Below, in pieces: positions 51,559 to 62,263 of a stretch of DNA of 64,000 bases (positions are counted from its first letter, which is position 1; each line of letters begins with the position of its first letter). The position numbers and the translations under genes were made by a program. The stretch is from Chondrinema litorale (GTDB lineage: Bacteria; Bacteroidota; Bacteroidia; Cytophagales; Flammeovirgaceae). The stretch lies in the NCBI RefSeq assembly GCF_026250525.1, contig NZ_CP111055.1:112345-176344 (forward strand). Direction: 5' to 3'. The notes below the pieces were generated by a model, which had not been told where the DNA came from, searched no databases, and worked only from the letters and a program-made list of their open reading frames with translations.

Positions 51559-52287
51559 ATGGACATCTTAAAAAATCTGGAAGAAATCAAGATTGAAAAG
51601 CCAGCAGACGTAATTATAAAGCAAATAAAAAACTTAATATCTTCAGGTCAACTGAATCCTGGAGATCGATTACCTCCTGAAAGACAACTTAGTGAAAAAT
51701 TTGGCGTTGGTCGAAGCCATGTTAGGGATGCTTTACGCAAACTAGAATTTTATGGAATCTTGAAAACTTTACCACAAAGCGGGACAATGGTTGCTGGTAT
51801 TGGGGTTGCAGCATTAGAGGGGTTAATTAATGATGTACTAGAATTAAATGATCATGATTTTTATTCATTTGTTGAAACCAGAGTATTATTAGAAGTACAT
51901 TCTGCCCAATTAGCTGCAGAAAGAGCAACAACTGATGATATAATAAAAATTAAAAATGCTCTAGATGCTTTTCAGAAAAAGGTTTCGGCTGGAAAACAAG
52001 GTGTAGAAGAAGATCTTTTATTTCATCTAAAAATTGCTGAAGCAAGTAAAAACTCTGTACTGAATTCTTTACTTCTAATCATAGTTCCAGATATGATAAA
52101 ATTAGCTAAAAATCTAGATATATGTGGAGAAGGTAGGTTCAAAAAAGCATATGATGAGCACCTAGAAATATTTGAATGTATCAATAGCCATGATGTTGAG
52201 GGAGCTGGAGAAGCAATGAAAAATCATCTACTAGATATATTGAGCTTTAGTTTAAACAAAAAAAATGATTCAAAATTTAGTGATTAG
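51559..52287 (+). CDS. FadR-subfamily GntR transcriptional regulator
   Basis: 242 residues: a winged helix-turn-helix (about 14-75; ADVIIKQIKNLISSGQLNPGDRLPPERQLSEKFGVGRSHVRDALRKLEFYGILKTLPQSGTMV in outline) and an FCD ligand-binding domain (about 90-230, with FVETRVLLEVHSAQLAAERA and metal-type His residues in ...DLLFHLKIAEAS, ...YDEHLEI). FCD domains commonly bind hexuronates or keto-acids. With operators at its own promoter and upstream of the alginate susC, it probably responds to an alginate breakdown product. Confidence 0.87.
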   Translation: MDILKNLEEIKIEKPADVIIKQIKNLISSGQLNPGDRLPPERQLSEKFGVGRSHVRDALRKLEFYGILKTLPQSGTMVAGIGVAALEGLINDVLELNDHDFYSFVETRVLLEVHSAQLAAERATTDDIIKIKNALDAFQKKVSAGKQGVEEDLLFHLKIAEASKNSVLNSLLLIIVPDMIKLAKNLDICGEGRFKKAYDEHLEIFECINSHDVEGAGEAMKNHLLDILSFSLNKKNDSKFSD

Positions 52288-52730
52288 TACTACAAAGTTA
52301 TCTTTAGAATCGTTTATTCTATATAGTATTTAATCTATTGCTTGTCTTTAAGATAAAGCTAAAATTGAAAACCATGTTTGGGTCTTTGATTACTTTTGTT
52401 TATTACTGATTTAAAATTAAGTATTGGCAAAAATATATACACAGAATTTTAAATGATAAAAATATGTATATGGCATATTAAATTCTTAATTTTTTCATTT
52501 TTAAAGTAAAAGTTAAATTATTTGTAATAAAAACTACTTTACATAATAGCCCATTATACATTAATTTTACTCCATACAATTTCTCGTTCCTCAATTTTAT
52601 GTAATGCGGTATAATGCCTAAGTTACAAATCCATATCGCAAGAATTCTCTACTGAGAGCTCACTACTATTTTTGATTTTGAAAGTTACTTATCTAAGCAT
52701 CCATATAGTAACAACATTACATCAATTACC
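52288..52730. other. Gene-free interval with an 18-bp sequence repeated at 63217
   Basis: About 440 AT-rich bases between two convergent genes. ACATAATAGCCCATTATA at 52541-52558 occurs again, in the same orientation, at 63217-63234, on the far side of the rhamnosidase locus. No gene was recognised. Confidence 0.45.
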
Positions 52731-52758
52731 TAAATGGGGTTCTTGATAACCCCATTTA
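52731..52758 (-). terminator. Terminator hairpin after the GH106-like gene
   Basis: TAAATGGGGTT (52731-52741), a 6-base loop and AACCCCATTTA (52748-52758): a perfect 11-bp stem 13 bases after the GH106 stop on the minus strand. No strong U-tract follows, so termination is inferred from stem strength and position. Confidence 0.6.
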
Positions 52759-52771
52759 GATAGATATTAAA

Positions 52772-55687
52772 TCACTTCAAAACTGCCTTCTCTATAGTAA
52801 CTGGACCTATAAGTCCAGAAGGCTCAAGAGGAATTTCATTTATAGGCCTGCCTCTAAAATCGTGTTTTAAGACAATATTGGTGGTGGTAAATTTCTTATT
52901 ATTATTAGATATCTCATCGCCTGCTACTCGATTGTACCATGAGTTAATTACTGTGATTTCAAGGTTATTTTCTCCTTTTTTTAATGCATCACTTATTTCT
53001 ACTCGGAATGGTTTTGTCCAAAGAATGCCTTTATCAATTCCATTGATTTTAACTTCTGCTATTCCTACATCTTGTACATTTTCTAGCTGAATAAAGTATT
53101 GGCTATCTTTTGAGATTTTAAAATCAACTTTAAAAGTTTTGGTATAAACTGCATTACCAGAGTAGTATTTAATTCCTTCATCATCATGTTTTGTCCAGTC
53201 CATCAATTTTGGAAAAATAACATTGGCTGGCCCACCCCACTCAGTATCAAAACTCACATTCCATGCTCCATTAATATTTTGAGTGGTATTATAGTCGGCA
53301 TAGTTGTGCTCAGTTGTACCTTGCTGATTGTTATCAATTTCTTTATTAAAAATAACAAACACAGCTCCATAAGCTTCTAATGTTAATGGAACTGTAGTTA
53401 GCTTTTCTTTTTGAGTAAAAGCTGTTGCTTGCTTCATTTCACCAGTTAAGGCATCCCAAAGCTCTGGTTGTAAACCCGATACCCTAAACTCAACATTAAT
53501 TTTCTGCCTTTTCTCTGTTTGGTTAGTAACAAAATAAACATCACTATCTCCTATTTTATAATGGATATAATCGAAATCTACTTTGCTATCACTCTCAACC
53601 ACATTAAAGTCTGTAGGAATGTTTTTTGACAAAAGATATTCTTTAGCTGTATAACCCCAAGCAATTTCCCCCTTACCATATTTTTGCTCTCCTTTTGGTG
53701 TTTCATCTTTCCCCCAAATTTTATCTACTAATTCTTTAAATTCATCTTGCTCTACTTCTCCACCTACTAAACTTACGAGCCTTGTTGGCTTGAACCCAAT
53801 TACATGGGCTCCTTGTTGTAGTAGTTCTTCTATCTTTTTTAATGCAGCCATAGATAGAACTTTGTGATCTGGCAACACCAAAACACGATAATTGATACCT
53901 CCAGGTACTACTATCTTTCCATCTTCCATTTTGAGTTTTAAGAGAATATTTTCATCAGTTACATCATAATCGAAACCGGGCATAGTGCCTGCTGGGTCTG
54001 AATGTTTATAAGGAAAAACATTAGGCACATGGTCGCCATAATAATACAACACATCAGCCACGAACTTCCCATTTTGTACAATCATTTGGGTTCTTTTCAT
54101 ATAATCTATGAAAGCTGAGGATTGATCCCACCAAGTTACCTGTGGATTAATGTGTGTACCTGCAAAATATTCCTGTCCCGGTAAACCCATTTCTGGAGGT
54201 GAACAAGTAAAAGTATGGAAATACATGCGATTTAAACCCGCACAAATTTCATGATCGAAAGAAGATTTCTGATCATGCCATATTTCATCATTCCAATGTG
54301 GACCAATGGTTGTAAACGATTCTGCACCAATAATTTTTTTGCCATAAATATGTGCTGCTGAAGAAGCTTGTTTCAAGAAAAATCTATTTTCCGGATTTGG
54401 ACGGTGAGGTGATGGTGACCAGAATTCACTCATTACAATATCATTAAAGCCATAGTTTTTAATGCCATCTAATGGTCCAGCATGTGGTCCGGCAGATTCT
54501 GGTTGAACCCCCATGTCGTATTTATGTGCATAAGCCTGAAACTGAGCGTAATGATTCTGAGCGACCAAATCTGCTATGGTTTTTCTTAAATCAGCTAAAA
54601 ACGCATTACTAGTTTTGATATCTTTAATTACATATCCAGCTACAATGGGTAAATAATTAATTAAATCGTAACCTCTGTAATTTTTAAAATCTTCAGCAAA
54701 ATCATCTGTCCAGTTCATGCCACCACATTCCCAACTATCTGTTTCCATGTATTTTAGAGTAGTGCCTACATGATCTCCTGCTGCTCCCATTATTGGTTCT
54801 ACTACATCTTTCCAATAAAAATCGAAAGCATCTTTACTCATATAATCGAGTACATCACCTTGCCATTCGCCACTAGATGTCGATACCTCTGAGTCAGTAC
54901 AGGTATAACCGATTCTAAGAATTGCCCATTCTCCTTTTGGAGCATCCCAATTTAATTGCCCAGCATCATTCATAAATGATGATAAGTCTATAATATCATT
55001 TGTTTCAAGAATATAGGTTTCTTTGTCTTTAGTTTGTATTTCTTGTGAGTTATTGTCTAATAAAAACCGAGTATCTGGAGCTGATCCCCCAAGCTCATGA
55101 AAGCCAAGTTTTAAATCAAGATTAGTAATGCTTTTATCTGTTTTGTTTTTTTCATCTAAAGGAAGTGCCAACACCACGATGTCTTCATAAAAACCTTTTC
55201 TGGATTCAGGCACTTCTAATTGCAAACTTATTTTTTGTTCTCCCTCTATTTTAGTTTCAGTGTATGTAAGTTGTTTAGCTGCATATTTTGGTGCTACTCT
55301 TGGCCCTCCTAAATTCCATCCACTCTGAATGTTAAAACCAATTGTAAGACCAAGTCTCTTAGCTTCATCTAATGCGAATACAAAAAGTTTATTCCACTCT
55401 TCTGATCCAAATAAAGGTCCTGCAGGAATTTCTTTATTGCTTCTCTGGTTGTGTCCACCAGCATCAAAAATCATTGCTCCTTGAAAGCTTTTTGATTTCA
55501 TGGCTTCCAAATCTTTTGTAATGGCAGCTTTATTTACATTGCCATTTAACCACCACCACCAGCAATTTACACCATATATTGCATCTGGATTTTTGAAATT
55601 TTCTTTAAGGTATTTGTAATCAACTTGGGATTTTGCATTGATAAAAGCAAAAAGAATAAAAGTTAATAAAAGTATAATTTTTCGCAT
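52772..55687 (-). CDS. Secreted glycoside hydrolase, GH106-like (alpha-L-rhamnosidase type)
   Basis: 971 residues with a signal peptide (about 1-20). The start YKYLKENFKNPDAIYGVNCWWWWLNGNV and the following AITKDLEAMKSKSFQGAMIFDAGG are characteristic of the Glyco_hydro_106 family. The TIM-barrel core continues with YMETDSWECGGMNWTDDFAEDF (candidate catalytic Glu) and ESFTTIGPHWND. A galactose-binding-like beta sandwich is near the C-terminus (about 830-950: YTKTFKVDF, GIAEVKINGIDKGILWTKPFRVEI). It probably removes rhamnose or a related deoxy-sugar from the polysaccharide handled by the adjacent SusCD pair. Confidence 0.82.
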   Translation of the reverse strand: MRKIILLLTFILFAFINAKSQVDYKYLKENFKNPDAIYGVNCWWWWLNGNVNKAAITKDLEAMKSKSFQGAMIFDAGGHNQRSNKEIPAGPLFGSEEWNKLFVFALDEAKRLGLTIGFNIQSGWNLGGPRVAPKYAAKQLTYTETKIEGEQKISLQLEVPESRKGFYEDIVVLALPLDEKNKTDKSITNLDLKLGFHELGGSAPDTRFLLDNNSQEIQTKDKETYILETNDIIDLSSFMNDAGQLNWDAPKGEWAILRIGYTCTDSEVSTSSGEWQGDVLDYMSKDAFDFYWKDVVEPIMGAAGDHVGTTLKYMETDSWECGGMNWTDDFAEDFKNYRGYDLINYLPIVAGYVIKDIKTSNAFLADLRKTIADLVAQNHYAQFQAYAHKYDMGVQPESAGPHAGPLDGIKNYGFNDIVMSEFWSPSPHRPNPENRFFLKQASSAAHIYGKKIIGAESFTTIGPHWNDEIWHDQKSSFDHEICAGLNRMYFHTFTCSPPEMGLPGQEYFAGTHINPQVTWWDQSSAFIDYMKRTQMIVQNGKFVADVLYYYGDHVPNVFPYKHSDPAGTMPGFDYDVTDENILLKLKMEDGKIVVPGGINYRVLVLPDHKVLSMAALKKIEELLQQGAHVIGFKPTRLVSLVGGEVEQDEFKELVDKIWGKDETPKGEQKYGKGEIAWGYTAKEYLLSKNIPTDFNVVESDSKVDFDYIHYKIGDSDVYFVTNQTEKRQKINVEFRVSGLQPELWDALTGEMKQATAFTQKEKLTTVPLTLEAYGAVFVIFNKEIDNNQQGTTEHNYADYNTTQNINGAWNVSFDTEWGGPANVIFPKLMDWTKHDDEGIKYYSGNAVYTKTFKVDFKISKDSQYFIQLENVQDVGIAEVKINGIDKGILWTKPFRVEISDALKKGENNLEITVINSWYNRVAGDEISNNNKKFTTTNIVLKHDFRGRPINEIPLEPSGLIGPVTIEKAVLK

Positions 55688-55817
55688 AGTGTTGTATGAG
55701 CTAGATGTTTGATCAGCAAGTGTATTTGGCTATTCTAATAATTAATCTATCTTCTTTGTAAGGATATTGATTCTACTTCTTTTCATCAAAAAAAGCAGAA
55801 TCAATATAAAATTTAAC

Positions 55818-57485
55818 TTAACGACCAACCCAACCAGGATTTTGTTCCAAAACTGCACCTGAATTTCTATCGATTACAGTTTGTGGAATAGGCCATAAAT
55901 TATAATCGAATGTAAGTGTTGCTGCGGCATGAGGATGTAAACCATATTCACGAATTCGATCTACAGCTACTGTTCCTCCCATTCTTAACAAAGTGTGCCA
56001 ACGGCTTTCTTCTGCCAGTAACTCTCTTGCTCTTTCATCTAGAATAAAATCTATATCCACTTCACCAGCACTTACCAAATAAGTGCATTGAGCTCTACTC
56101 CTAATTTTATTGATATCATCAGCAGCCGCTTGCGTATTTCCTTTTCTAAAATAAGCTTCGGCTCTTAAAAGAATAGTTTCTGCTAGACGTATCGCATAAT
56201 CATCACGGAAAAGGTTACTTCTGTTTTGTCCTTCATCTAAACCAACAAATTGATCGGTGGTCAACTTCTCGAAAATAGGATAAATCCAACCATTGCCTGC
56301 ATTTGCTGCATCTATTTCAGACTGAGGTACTTCTTGCCCTATTAATGAACCAGGGTTATCTTCTGGATAGCTAGGATCATTATACAATATGGTGCGTCTG
56401 ATATTATGTTCTGCATTTCTTTGGTCGTTTTCTGATATGGTTTCATCCCAAATAAGATCGGTAACATATTCAGTTGGCGCTATAAAAGCAACACCACGAC
56501 CTCCTACGTCTTCTGCAACTCCAGTAACTCCAGGAATTGCTCTATACACAGGCATAAAATTTCTTGGATAATCTAACACAGCATTTCCATCTTCAGCTAG
56601 ATATGCATCAAAATCAATTTGTATTGTCCATATACTTTCGGTGTTTCCATCCGCATAATTTGTATTATTAATACGGAATAAATCCCACCAAACATCTTTA
56701 TCAGCCTCATCCATTCTTGCTCCAAAACGCTCTGTCATCAATGCATACATACCTCCATCAATTAGATCTGACGCATGAGCTATTGCTTGATCATAATTAG
56801 AATCGTTTGATGTTTCAATGCCTAAGCCTAAATAAAATTCAGTTAAATAATGCTGTGCTGCACCTCTAACTACTCTACCAATTTGAGTTGTAGTTTCTGG
56901 TAAATCGGTTAATATACTTTCTAATTCGTCTACTGCAAACTGATAAGTCTCGGCTCTAGTTGATCTAACAAAATCGAATTTAGGTTCTGTAATTACTTCA
57001 GTTACCAAGGGTACACCACCAAATAATTCTGCTAAAGAACCATAAGCATAAGCTCTAAAAAATCTTGCTTGTGCAATTGCATATAATCTTTCGTCATCAT
57101 TATTCCAATTAATACTTTCTCTATTAGCTACTTCTATAGCTGTATTTGCTCTAGAAATTAATTGGTAATAATAGTTATAAAAATTACTAAATTGCCCAGA
57201 CTGCGCATTTATACGACTGTAATCACTAAAACTATCGTTTATTCGGAACTGCGGCGAGTCAAATACATCTGTACCATGCCCTTTACTTTGCCAGTTAAAA
57301 ACTCGAAAGCTTCTGTAATCTCTATACAGGGTAATTAGGAGTTGATCTACTTGTGCTGAAGAAGTAAATATGTTATCTACTGTGTTGAATGATTTAGGCT
57401 CTTCTGTTAAAAATTCTTCATCGTCACAGCCTATCACTGGGAACAATAATAAAATTAAGAAATATATTATTTTATGAGATTTCAT
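55818..57485 (-). CDS. SusD/RagB-family lipoprotein (second polysaccharide locus)
   Basis: 555 residues with a lipoprotein signal (LFPVIGCDDEE, Cys20). Typical SusD features are present: YAIAQARFFRAYAYGSLAELFGGVPLVTE, NTQAAADDINKIRSRAQ, LDERARELLAEESRWHTLLRMG and the end LWPIPQTVIDRNSGAVLEQNPGW. It binds the oligosaccharide for the SusC protein 29 bases upstream. It is 130 bases upstream of the GH106-like gene. Confidence 0.92.
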   Translation of the reverse strand: MKSHKIIYFLILLLFPVIGCDDEEFLTEEPKSFNTVDNIFTSSAQVDQLLITLYRDYRSFRVFNWQSKGHGTDVFDSPQFRINDSFSDYSRINAQSGQFSNFYNYYYQLISRANTAIEVANRESINWNNDDERLYAIAQARFFRAYAYGSLAELFGGVPLVTEVITEPKFDFVRSTRAETYQFAVDELESILTDLPETTTQIGRVVRGAAQHYLTEFYLGLGIETSNDSNYDQAIAHASDLIDGGMYALMTERFGARMDEADKDVWWDLFRINNTNYADGNTESIWTIQIDFDAYLAEDGNAVLDYPRNFMPVYRAIPGVTGVAEDVGGRGVAFIAPTEYVTDLIWDETISENDQRNAEHNIRRTILYNDPSYPEDNPGSLIGQEVPQSEIDAANAGNGWIYPIFEKLTTDQFVGLDEGQNRSNLFRDDYAIRLAETILLRAEAYFRKGNTQAAADDINKIRSRAQCTYLVSAGEVDIDFILDERARELLAEESRWHTLLRMGGTVAVDRIREYGLHPHAAATLTFDYNLWPIPQTVIDRNSGAVLEQNPGWVGR

Positions 57486-57514
57486 AGTCCAATATTTTTA
57501 TATCAAAAAAATGA

Positions 57515-60500
57515 TTAAAAGCTTGATTTAAGACCAAATGTAAATGTTGTTGGTACTGGGTTTACATTGTCGAAAGGTCTAATACCGATTGTATTTCCAT
57601 CTTCTGATTCGAATTCTGGATCACCTCCTCCAAACCAACCTGAAAATACATATAGATTTCTTGCACTACCAAAAACTTCTAATCTTTGCAAACCAAGTTT
57701 ATCTATAACATTTTGAGGCAATTTATAAGATAATGAAACATCTTGAATACGTACAAAACCGCGAGATTGTAAGCCTAAATAGCGGTTGCCTACATAGTTA
57801 GGGCGAAGGTATTCTGAGCTTTGGTTTTCAGGTGTCCACCAATCATGATCTACTTCGTTTGTATCAAATCTACTTCTAAACGAATTATGCAGTGGGTTTT
57901 CTCTTAAGTAGAAATTATCTTTACCACCTCCCATTATACTTGTTATTAATGTATAAAATGTAAAGTTTTTATACCTCAAAGTATTTGAAATATTTAAACT
58001 AGCATTTGGTTTCCTAAATCCTAAAACCTTGCGATCGTTATCTGCATCAATAAGTCCATCTCCATTTAAATCGCGGAACATTGGATCACCAGGAACTGCA
58101 CCTGTATTTTCAATATAATCTGTATCATCTTCTTGAACTACTCCAATGTATTCATAACCATATATTGCTCCCAGAGATTTTCCTATAAAAAGACTATTGG
58201 CTATATCATCATCTTCTACTCCATCACCATCATTGTCATCGCCATATAAGCTTTCAACTATATTTCTATTTTTCCATAGTACAATACTTGACTCCCAACT
58301 AAAATCATTTTTTTCGATGTTTACTGTTCGCAAGTTAATTTCATATCCTCTGTTATTTACTTGACCCAAACTGGTAATAATTGAAGAGAAACCAGTCATA
58401 ATTGGGATACCACGGGTAAAAATCTGATCAGTTGTTTTAGAAAAATAAAAATCTAAATCAAGAAAAACCCTACTCTTAAATAAAGCCGAAGAAAAGCCTC
58501 CATTAAAGGAAGTAGTTTCTTCCCAACCTAATGCATCATTTGCAAGATTTGACAAGGCAATACCATACAATACATTGGAAGGATTATCACCAAATTCATA
58601 GCGAATACCGCCATCGCTTCCACTTGAAACTCTTGCCAGTGTAGAATAAGGGTCAACTCCTTGATTACCATTTTTACCATAAGAGGCTTTTACTTTTAGG
58701 TAATCGATAATGTTGTTACCACTTAAGAATTCTTCTTCAGACAATGTCCAAGATACCCCTACAGAAGAGAAGGTACCCCATTTTCTATCTTGACCAAATA
58801 CCGAAGCTCCATCTCTTCGAACTGAACCAGTTAGGCTGTATTTATCATTATAAGTGTAGCTCAATCTACCCAAATATCCGATGTTGGCTCTTTCGGATAA
58901 ATTATTGGTATAAATTAAATTATTTGCTTTTTGGATGCCTTCGAAACCCAAAGAAGTATTACCAGCTACAGAAAAGTCGTTGCCATTTATTCTCGATTCT
59001 TTTATCGAAGTAAAATCTCTTGTTGCTACCAATGTTGCATTAAAGAAATGGTTACCCAATTGTTTTTTATAACTTACAATATTATCTACTACATAGTTAT
59101 AATCTACTCGTGTTGCATTATATCCGTTTGCTTGTGATAATAGCTTTTGAATTTCAGCATCATCGTACCTTTCTATATAATATCCGCTTGAGGCTTCTTG
59201 TATATAATAATCTTCGTAAGTAAATCGATTTTGATTTCTAATATTTGTATAAATTGCATAGTTAAGTCTATATGATAGTCCTTCTATTTGAGGAATATCA
59301 ATATTAGCATAAGTTGCTAACCTAAAGAAATTATTTACATTTACATCGTCTATAGTTCCATCTGTACCCCAAAGTGGATTTTGTACCGATTGACTTTTGG
59401 GCCATCTTTCTAGTTGTGTACTATTTGCTTGATTTACATTAAATGGCATACCATCGTAGCGATAAGGATAACTAAATGGAGTTGATTCAGTAGCTAAAGG
59501 CACACTTGCACTAATACCAGAATAATCTGCACGATTATATGCTCCATCAATTCCTACTTGTAACCAGTCGGTAATGTTTGCATCTAGTTTAGAGCTCACA
59601 GCAATTCTCTCAAAATTATCTCCCACAATTACCCCTTTAGAGTTGTTGTAACCACCAGAGAAATAGTAATTGAACCGATCTGCGCTTCCTGAAACTGAAA
59701 TTTGATGATCTTGAAAGAATCCATTTCTAGAAATAAGGTCCATCCAATCTGTGTCTACACCTTGTGCAAGGTATTCGTTAGAGGTCTCATCATCAAAAAT
59801 AATATCGTCTACAGAAGCTAACTCTTGTTGTGCAGCATATTTTTCTTTATATCTTTCTAGACCCATCATATCAAACTTATTCTGCCAAGTGTTTACACCG
59901 GCTGAGGCATTGTAAGAGATAATTGGTTTTCCGGTTTTTCCTTTCTTAGTAGTAATTACGATTACCCCATTGGCAGCTCTCGATCCATAAACAGCAGTTG
60001 CAGATGCATCTTTTAAAACATCTATAGTAGCAATATCCTGTGGATTTATATAAGATAAATTTCCTAAATAAATAATTCCATCAAGCACTATTAGTGGTGA
60101 GTTAGAACCATTAATAGAATTTTGCCCTCTAATAATAATACTAGGATTAGAGCCTGGTGAGTTTTGAATACCTACGTTTACACCTCCCATTCCTCTCATA
60201 TTTTGCAGCACATTAGTAGTAGGTAAGTTTGCTTCTGGAGAGTTTTCGAGGTTTTTACTTACGATAGAACCTGTAATGTCTTTTCTTTTAGCAGTACCAT
60301 AACCAACCACCACAACTTCTTCAAGCTGTTCTAGATCCATTTCAAGTGATACATCAATCACTGTTTGATTATTAACTTCTATTTCAAATGTTTTATAACC
60401 TATGAAACTAAATACCAGAACATCATTAGAGTTTACAGAAATGCTAAATTCACCATCGAAATTAGTAGTAGTGCCTGTCGCAGTACCTTTCACAATAATA

Positions 60501-60976
60501 CTTACTCCAGGAAGTGGCTCCCCATCTTCTGCACTTGTTACTTTTCCTGTGATTCTAACTTGTTGCAGTAATTCATCATTTATGATTTCTTCAACTTCAT
60601 TGGTTTGATTATCTGACTTTGGAAGCAAATAAATATTTTCATCAATCCTCTTAAAATTAATTCGAGTTTGCTTAGAAACTTCTTTGAGCAAATCTCTCAT
60701 TGAAATATTATTAGCATTGAGGCTTACTACTTTCTTTAATGGAATATCCTCTTTAAAATATGAAAAAGAGAAGTCTGTTTCTTTTTCTAATTTCCTTATC
60801 ACATTACTTACAGAAGCCTCATTAAACTTAACAGATAAGTAAATCTCATTTAACTTCTTTTTTTGAGCATGTCCATCATTTGCCATAGAAAGACTAAAAA
60901 GAAAGCACTGTAAACATAATCCATAAAAGGTCATCTTAGACATGAGTACAATTTGTCTTAGTAATTTCAAATTCAT
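57515..60976 (-). CDS. SusC/RagA TonB-dependent transporter with STN signalling domain
   Basis: 1153 residues: signal/anchor region (about 1-35), STN domain (about 48-105; SVKFNEASVSNVIRKLEKETDFSFSYFKEDIPLKK, NISMRDLLKEVSKQTRINFKRIDENIYLL), carboxypeptidase-like domain, TonB box (LEEVVVVGYGTAKRKDITGSI), plug and barrel ending in Phe. The STN domain passes the substrate signal to the FecR protein encoded upstream, which releases the FecI sigma factor. It is induced by its own substrate, unlike the alginate SusC, which lacks STN. Confidence 0.94.
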   Translation of the reverse strand: MNLKLLRQIVLMSKMTFYGLCLQCFLFSLSMANDGHAQKKKLNEIYLSVKFNEASVSNVIRKLEKETDFSFSYFKEDIPLKKVVSLNANNISMRDLLKEVSKQTRINFKRIDENIYLLPKSDNQTNEVEEIINDELLQQVRITGKVTSAEDGEPLPGVSIIVKGTATGTTTNFDGEFSISVNSNDVLVFSFIGYKTFEIEVNNQTVIDVSLEMDLEQLEEVVVVGYGTAKRKDITGSIVSKNLENSPEANLPTTNVLQNMRGMGGVNVGIQNSPGSNPSIIIRGQNSINGSNSPLIVLDGIIYLGNLSYINPQDIATIDVLKDASATAVYGSRAANGVIVITTKKGKTGKPIISYNASAGVNTWQNKFDMMGLERYKEKYAAQQELASVDDIIFDDETSNEYLAQGVDTDWMDLISRNGFFQDHQISVSGSADRFNYYFSGGYNNSKGVIVGDNFERIAVSSKLDANITDWLQVGIDGAYNRADYSGISASVPLATESTPFSYPYRYDGMPFNVNQANSTQLERWPKSQSVQNPLWGTDGTIDDVNVNNFFRLATYANIDIPQIEGLSYRLNYAIYTNIRNQNRFTYEDYYIQEASSGYYIERYDDAEIQKLLSQANGYNATRVDYNYVVDNIVSYKKQLGNHFFNATLVATRDFTSIKESRINGNDFSVAGNTSLGFEGIQKANNLIYTNNLSERANIGYLGRLSYTYNDKYSLTGSVRRDGASVFGQDRKWGTFSSVGVSWTLSEEEFLSGNNIIDYLKVKASYGKNGNQGVDPYSTLARVSSGSDGGIRYEFGDNPSNVLYGIALSNLANDALGWEETTSFNGGFSSALFKSRVFLDLDFYFSKTTDQIFTRGIPIMTGFSSIITSLGQVNNRGYEINLRTVNIEKNDFSWESSIVLWKNRNIVESLYGDDNDGDGVEDDDIANSLFIGKSLGAIYGYEYIGVVQEDDTDYIENTGAVPGDPMFRDLNGDGLIDADNDRKVLGFRKPNASLNISNTLRYKNFTFYTLITSIMGGGKDNFYLRENPLHNSFRSRFDTNEVDHDWWTPENQSSEYLRPNYVGNRYLGLQSRGFVRIQDVSLSYKLPQNVIDKLGLQRLEVFGSARNLYVFSGWFGGGDPEFESEDGNTIGIRPFDNVNPVPTTFTFGLKSSF

Positions 60977-61011
60977 ATTTTTAAGTGGTTTTAAATAAAT
61001 AATTTAATTCT

Positions 61012-61056
61012 ATTTTGTGCCCAAACCGATTCCCCAATCATTAATGGGCGCAAAAT
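61012..61056. other. 11-bp hairpin between fecR and susC
   Basis: ATTTTGTGCCC (61012-61022) pairs with GGGCGCAAAAT (61046-61056), 10 Watson-Crick pairs and one G-T pair, in the 123-base gap between fecR and susC. There is no U-tract on the minus strand. It may be a partial terminator or an RNA processing signal that sets different levels for regulator and transporter. Confidence 0.45.
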
Positions 61057-61099
61057 TTTTTACTTAGCAAAAAATCATAAAAAGTTGTTTTCCATATAA

Positions 61100-62167
61100 T
61101 CAAGATTTTGGTTTAACATAAACTTTGTTTCCTTTTATGGTATAGCTGAATCTAGATGAAAACCCTATACCATCTAGAACTTTTGACAGAGGCTTATTTT
61201 TAAAAGTACCAGTGAATTTTTTATTAATAGGAATATCATCTGTAACTATAAACTCTACACCATACCATTCTTCTAATAAAAGAATTAAATCTTTTAAAGG
61301 CTGATCTTTAAATACCAATAAACCATCTTTCCAACCCAATACTGATTCTTTTGAAAAAGATGCTATATCTAAAAAATGATCTTTCCCTTGAGTACTTTTT
61401 AAGGACACCATCTGATCTTTAACAAGAAATATTGCTTTATTACCAAATGGCTCTTTTTGCTCAACCTTTACCTTTCCTTCCAACACTGCTACATGTTGTA
61501 CTTTGTTATAACTATAGCTTTTTACTCCGAAAGATGTGCCCAAGACTGTAGTTTTCATATTTTGTGATTCTACAATAAATGGCAGTCCTTTCATTTTTGT
61601 TACCTCAAAAAAAGCTTCCCCATTTAGTTTAACGATTCGGGCATCATCTTTTAAAAAGTTCTTAGAAAAACTCAAGTGTGAAGATGAGTTCATTTTGACA
61701 GATGTACCATCAGGTAAAGTGAATGTTAATTTTTGCCCCTTTGTAGTCTCCTTTACAATCCATTCAATTTTTTGACTTAGCTGTTGGCTTTTATTAAAAT
61801 AATCTCCTGACTCATAAGAGTATAAAACGTAAAGTGCAATTAGGGGGAAAAGAACTGCTGCCCATTTTAACAATTTCACAAAATATTTACTCGATTGGCT
61901 TGTTGAATTAGCTGTTAGTGTAATTTTATTTGAGCTTGTATCTACTTTTGCTTTTTTTATCCAATTTTCCCATTGTATACTTGTATCTGACTCAAGCACG
62001 ATATTTTCAGGTATTTTCTCCCATTCTTCTTTAAGTATTGTCTGTAATACTATATCATTTTCTAGATTACTCAACAATTCAATTACCTGAAGTTCTTCTT
62101 CTTTGGTACAAGTTTGATCATAATATTTTCTGAGAAGCTTTCTTTTATCTTGTATTTTATCTTCCAT
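61100..62167 (-). CDS. fecR: FecR-family anti-sigma factor
   Basis: 355 residues: cytoplasmic N-terminus (about 1-95), one membrane helix (about 100-120; LLKWAAVLFPLIALYVLYSY), the FecR domain (about 140-235; KGQKLTFTLPDGTSVKMNSSSHLSFSKNF...GEAFFEVTKMKGLPFIV) and a C-terminal DUF4974 secretin/TonB-like domain (about 280-350) that contacts the STN domain of SusC. It lies 96 bases after the sigma gene. Confidence 0.92.
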   Translation of the reverse strand: MEDKIQDKRKLLRKYYDQTCTKEEELQVIELLSNLENDIVLQTILKEEWEKIPENIVLESDTSIQWENWIKKAKVDTSSNKITLTANSTSQSSKYFVKLLKWAAVLFPLIALYVLYSYESGDYFNKSQQLSQKIEWIVKETTKGQKLTFTLPDGTSVKMNSSSHLSFSKNFLKDDARIVKLNGEAFFEVTKMKGLPFIVESQNMKTTVLGTSFGVKSYSYNKVQHVAVLEGKVKVEQKEPFGNKAIFLVKDQMVSLKSTQGKDHFLDIASFSKESVLGWKDGLLVFKDQPLKDLILLLEEWYGVEFIVTDDIPINKKFTGTFKNKPLSKVLDGIGFSSRFSYTIKGNKVYVKPKS

Positions 62168-62263
62168 TTATTACGAATATTTATCTTCCTGATGTTGTAC
62201 CTTAGCATATTTATATACTAATACGAGATAAAATAAATGTACCCTGAAAGACAATTGAAATTT

